DNA from: Burkholderiales bacterium
GTDB lineage: Bacteria > Pseudomonadota > Gammaproteobacteria > Burkholderiales > Burkholderiaceae_D
DNA length: 6,251 bases
Direction: 5' to 3'
Assembly: GCA_028868455.1 (NCBI GenBank)
Contig: JAGWUK010000193.1
Location: 1-6,251 of the forward strand
Below the pieces are notes generated by a model. It was not told the DNA's origin, did not search any database, and saw nothing but the letters and a program-made list of their open reading frames with translations. Shown piece by piece: positions 4,738-6,251 of the stretch; positions within the stretch are counted from its first letter, which is position 1, and every line of letters begins with the position of its first letter. The position numbers and the translations under genes are program-made.

Positions 4738-5775
4738 ATGCACGATATCGTTCAAGACTATTACGGCCGCCAGTTGCAGCATAGCGACGATCTCAAAACC
4801 AGCGCCTGCTGCGACATCAGCCAGATTCCGGCGTGGCTGAAACCCTTGCTCTCGCGGATCCATCCGGAAGTGCTGTCGCGCTATTACGGTTGCGGCCTGG
4901 TGTGTCCGCCGTTGCTGGAAGGCTGCCGTGTACTCGATCTTGGTTGCGGCTCCGGCCGTGACGTATATGCGCTCGCGCAACTGGTTGGTTCGACCGGCGA
5001 GGTAGTGGGCGTCGACATGACTGACGAACAGCTTGCAGTAGCCGAAAAGCATCGCGCCTACCATGCGGAGTCTTTTGGTTTCAACAATGTCCGTTTCCTG
5101 CATGGCTATATCGAGCACCTGGATGAACTCGGGTTGGAACCCGGCAGCTTCGATGTGATTGTGTCGAACTGCGTAGTCAACCTGTCGCCCGACAAGGACG
5201 CGGTGCTGCGCGGCGTGCAGCGTCTGCTCAAGGATGGCGGCGAATTTTACTTTTCCGATGTCTACGCCGATCGACGTGTACCGGATGCGGTGCGTAACGA
5301 TCCGGTGCTGTATGGCGAATGCCTGGGTGGCGCATTATATTGGAATGATTTTTTGCGTCTGGCTCACCGCCAGGGCTTCACCGATCCACGCTTGGTCGAC
5401 GACCGGCCGCTGGCGATCACCGATCCGGTACTGGCTGCGCGCGTCGGCAATCTGCAATTTTTCTCGGCTACCTATCGCTTGTTCAAACTCGACGTACTGG
5501 AAACTGCCTGCGAAGACTACGGCCAGGCTGTTGTCTATCGCGGCAGCATACCGGACAGCGCTGACCGCTTCGTACTCGACAAACATCACGATATCCAAAC
5601 CGGCAAAGTGTTTCCGGTGTGCGGCAATACCTGGCACATGTTGCATGGCACGCGCTTTGCCGCGCATTTCGATTTCATCGGCGATTTCACCCGCCATTAC
5701 GGCATTTTCGAGGGGTGCGGCAGTGCGCTGCCGTTCAACGGACAGAGTGGCACAACAAGCGGCGCTTGCTGCTGA
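4738..5775 (+). CDS. arsM: Arsenite S-adenosylmethionine methyltransferase (ArsM-type)
   Basis: The protein has 345 residues, a common length for bacterial ArsM, which methylates trivalent arsenic with S-adenosylmethionine and thiols in the cytoplasm. The N-terminus YYGRQLQHSDDLKTSACC and the motif-I loop V65-L-D-L-G-C-G-S-G-R-D75 are typical. C145 (SNCVVNL) and C195 (GECLGGAL) correspond to the arsenic-binding pair known as C174 and C224 in the algal enzyme CmArsM; the 50-residue gap is the same. C24 and C52 are 28 apart, as are C44 and C72 there, so all four arsenic-related cysteines appear present. The C-terminal 100 residues form the usual extension and end in a Cys pair, GACC (C344-C345), as seen in many bacterial ArsM. 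GGGA at 4729-4732 is a modest ribosome binding site. No arsR, arsB or arsC is in the window; the upstream element suggests sigma-factor rather than ArsR control. A related substrate such as another metalloid cannot be excluded. Confidence 0.88.
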   Translation: MHDIVQDYYGRQLQHSDDLKTSACCDISQIPAWLKPLLSRIHPEVLSRYYGCGLVCPPLLEGCRVLDLGCGSGRDVYALAQLVGSTGEVVGVDMTDEQLAVAEKHRAYHAESFGFNNVRFLHGYIEHLDELGLEPGSFDVIVSNCVVNLSPDKDAVLRGVQRLLKDGGEFYFSDVYADRRVPDAVRNDPVLYGECLGGALYWNDFLRLAHRQGFTDPRLVDDRPLAITDPVLAARVGNLQFFSATYRLFKLDVLETACEDYGQAVVYRGSIPDSADRFVLDKHHDIQTGKVFPVCGNTWHMLHGTRFAAHFDFIGDFTRHYGIFEGCGSALPFNGQSGTTSGACC

Positions 5776-5795
5776 GCGCAAACAGGAGAGTAACG

Positions 5796-6251
5796 ATGGA
5801 AATTCTATTGATAGGCATTGCGCTGTTCCTGTCATTCGGCAACGGTGCGAATGACAATTTCAAGGGCTTTGCGACCGTCTGGGGATCGGACACATTGAGC
5901 TATCGCCAGGCATTGTTGCTGGCGACTGTTGCCACTGTTGCAGGGAGCCTGTTGTCGCTGTTTCTTGCCGACGGACTTGTGCAGCAATTCTCCGGCAAAG
6001 GCTTGTTGCCAAACGCGATTGTCAACGCGCCGCAATTCATCCTGAGCGTTGGCATTGCCGCTGCGTTGACCGTCATGATCGCGACCCGTGTCGGATTGCC
6101 GATTTCCACCACCCACGCGTTGATCGGTGGCCTGATCGGTGCCGGTTTGGCATCGAGTGCCGGTGATGTCCGGTTTGCCAAGCTGTGGAGCAGCTTCATG
6201 CTGCCGCTCTTGTTCAGCCCTGTGGCCGCTGCTGCGCTGGGTTATATCACA
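5796..6251 (+). CDS. Inorganic phosphate transporter, PiT family, N-terminal part (3' truncated by window edge)
   Basis: The first 152 residues are present and the frame is still open at the window edge. The family signature is clear: G15-N-G-A-N-D20-N-F-K-G-F near the N-terminus and G100-L-P-I-S-T-T-H107-A after the third hydrophobic region, with hydrophobic segments near 2-14, 38-58, 80-97, 104-120 and 132-150. PiT proteins are inner-membrane symporters of metal-phosphate or phosphate with a cation, and they also admit arsenate. AGGAG at 5784-5788, seven bases from ATG 5796, gives a strong ribosome binding site. The gene begins 20 bases after the arsM stop, so they are almost certainly one operon. 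Pairing with arsM points to a role in phosphate/arsenate handling, but direction and substrate preference cannot be read from this fragment. Confidence 0.88.
   Translation, partial: MEILLIGIALFLSFGNGANDNFKGFATVWGSDTLSYRQALLLATVATVAGSLLSLFLADGLVQQFSGKGLLPNAIVNAPQFILSVGIAAALTVMIATRVGLPISTTHALIGGLIGAGLASSAGDVRFAKLWSSFMLPLLFSPVAAAALGYIT

Overview
The window looks like chromosomal DNA of a Gram-negative proteobacterium of moderate GC. Protein character and gene style suggest a betaproteobacterium, perhaps Burkholderiales/Oxalobacteraceae; this is an impression, not a computed result. All nine recognisable genes lie on the + strand, and no mobile element, tRNA, rRNA or CRISPR array is visible. No gene-free stretch exceeds about 210 bases.

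Layout. (1) 1-645: the C-terminal end of a universal stress protein and a short TraR/DksA-type zinc-finger protein, tightly spaced. (2) 692-3359: a putative promoter with a structured leader, then a periplasmic thioredoxin-like protein, a CcdA/DsbD-type membrane electron carrier and glutathione reductase. (3) 3438-4649: a second putative promoter, a small secreted protein ending in a regular Lys-Cys-x-x repeat (ten cysteines, all in Lys-Cys pairs), and a 248-residue protein with a His-rich motif that resembles the family annotated as DUF6969. (4) 4676-6251: a third putative promoter, an ArsM-type arsenite S-adenosylmethionine methyltransferase, and the start of a PiT-family inorganic phosphate transporter, cut by the window edge.

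The most striking observation is that units 2, 3 and 4 are each preceded by nearly the same bipartite element, AGTGTAAYAA then CGACTR, with exactly 23 bases from the TGTAA start to the CGAC start in all three. This has the architecture of an ECF sigma-factor promoter, so the three units probably form one local regulon. The sigma factor is not in the window.

Read together, the locus looks like a thiol and metalloid stress module. CcdA and the thioredoxin could carry electrons to the periplasm, where the Cys-repeat protein could bind a thiophilic metal or metalloid. Glutathione reductase would maintain cytoplasmic glutathione, ArsM would methylate trivalent arsenic, and the PiT protein would handle phosphate (and possibly arsenate). 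The role of the repeat protein and the DUF6969-like protein is inference. Their shared promoter with arsM, gor and a periplasmic reductase pair is the part most likely to be undescribed.
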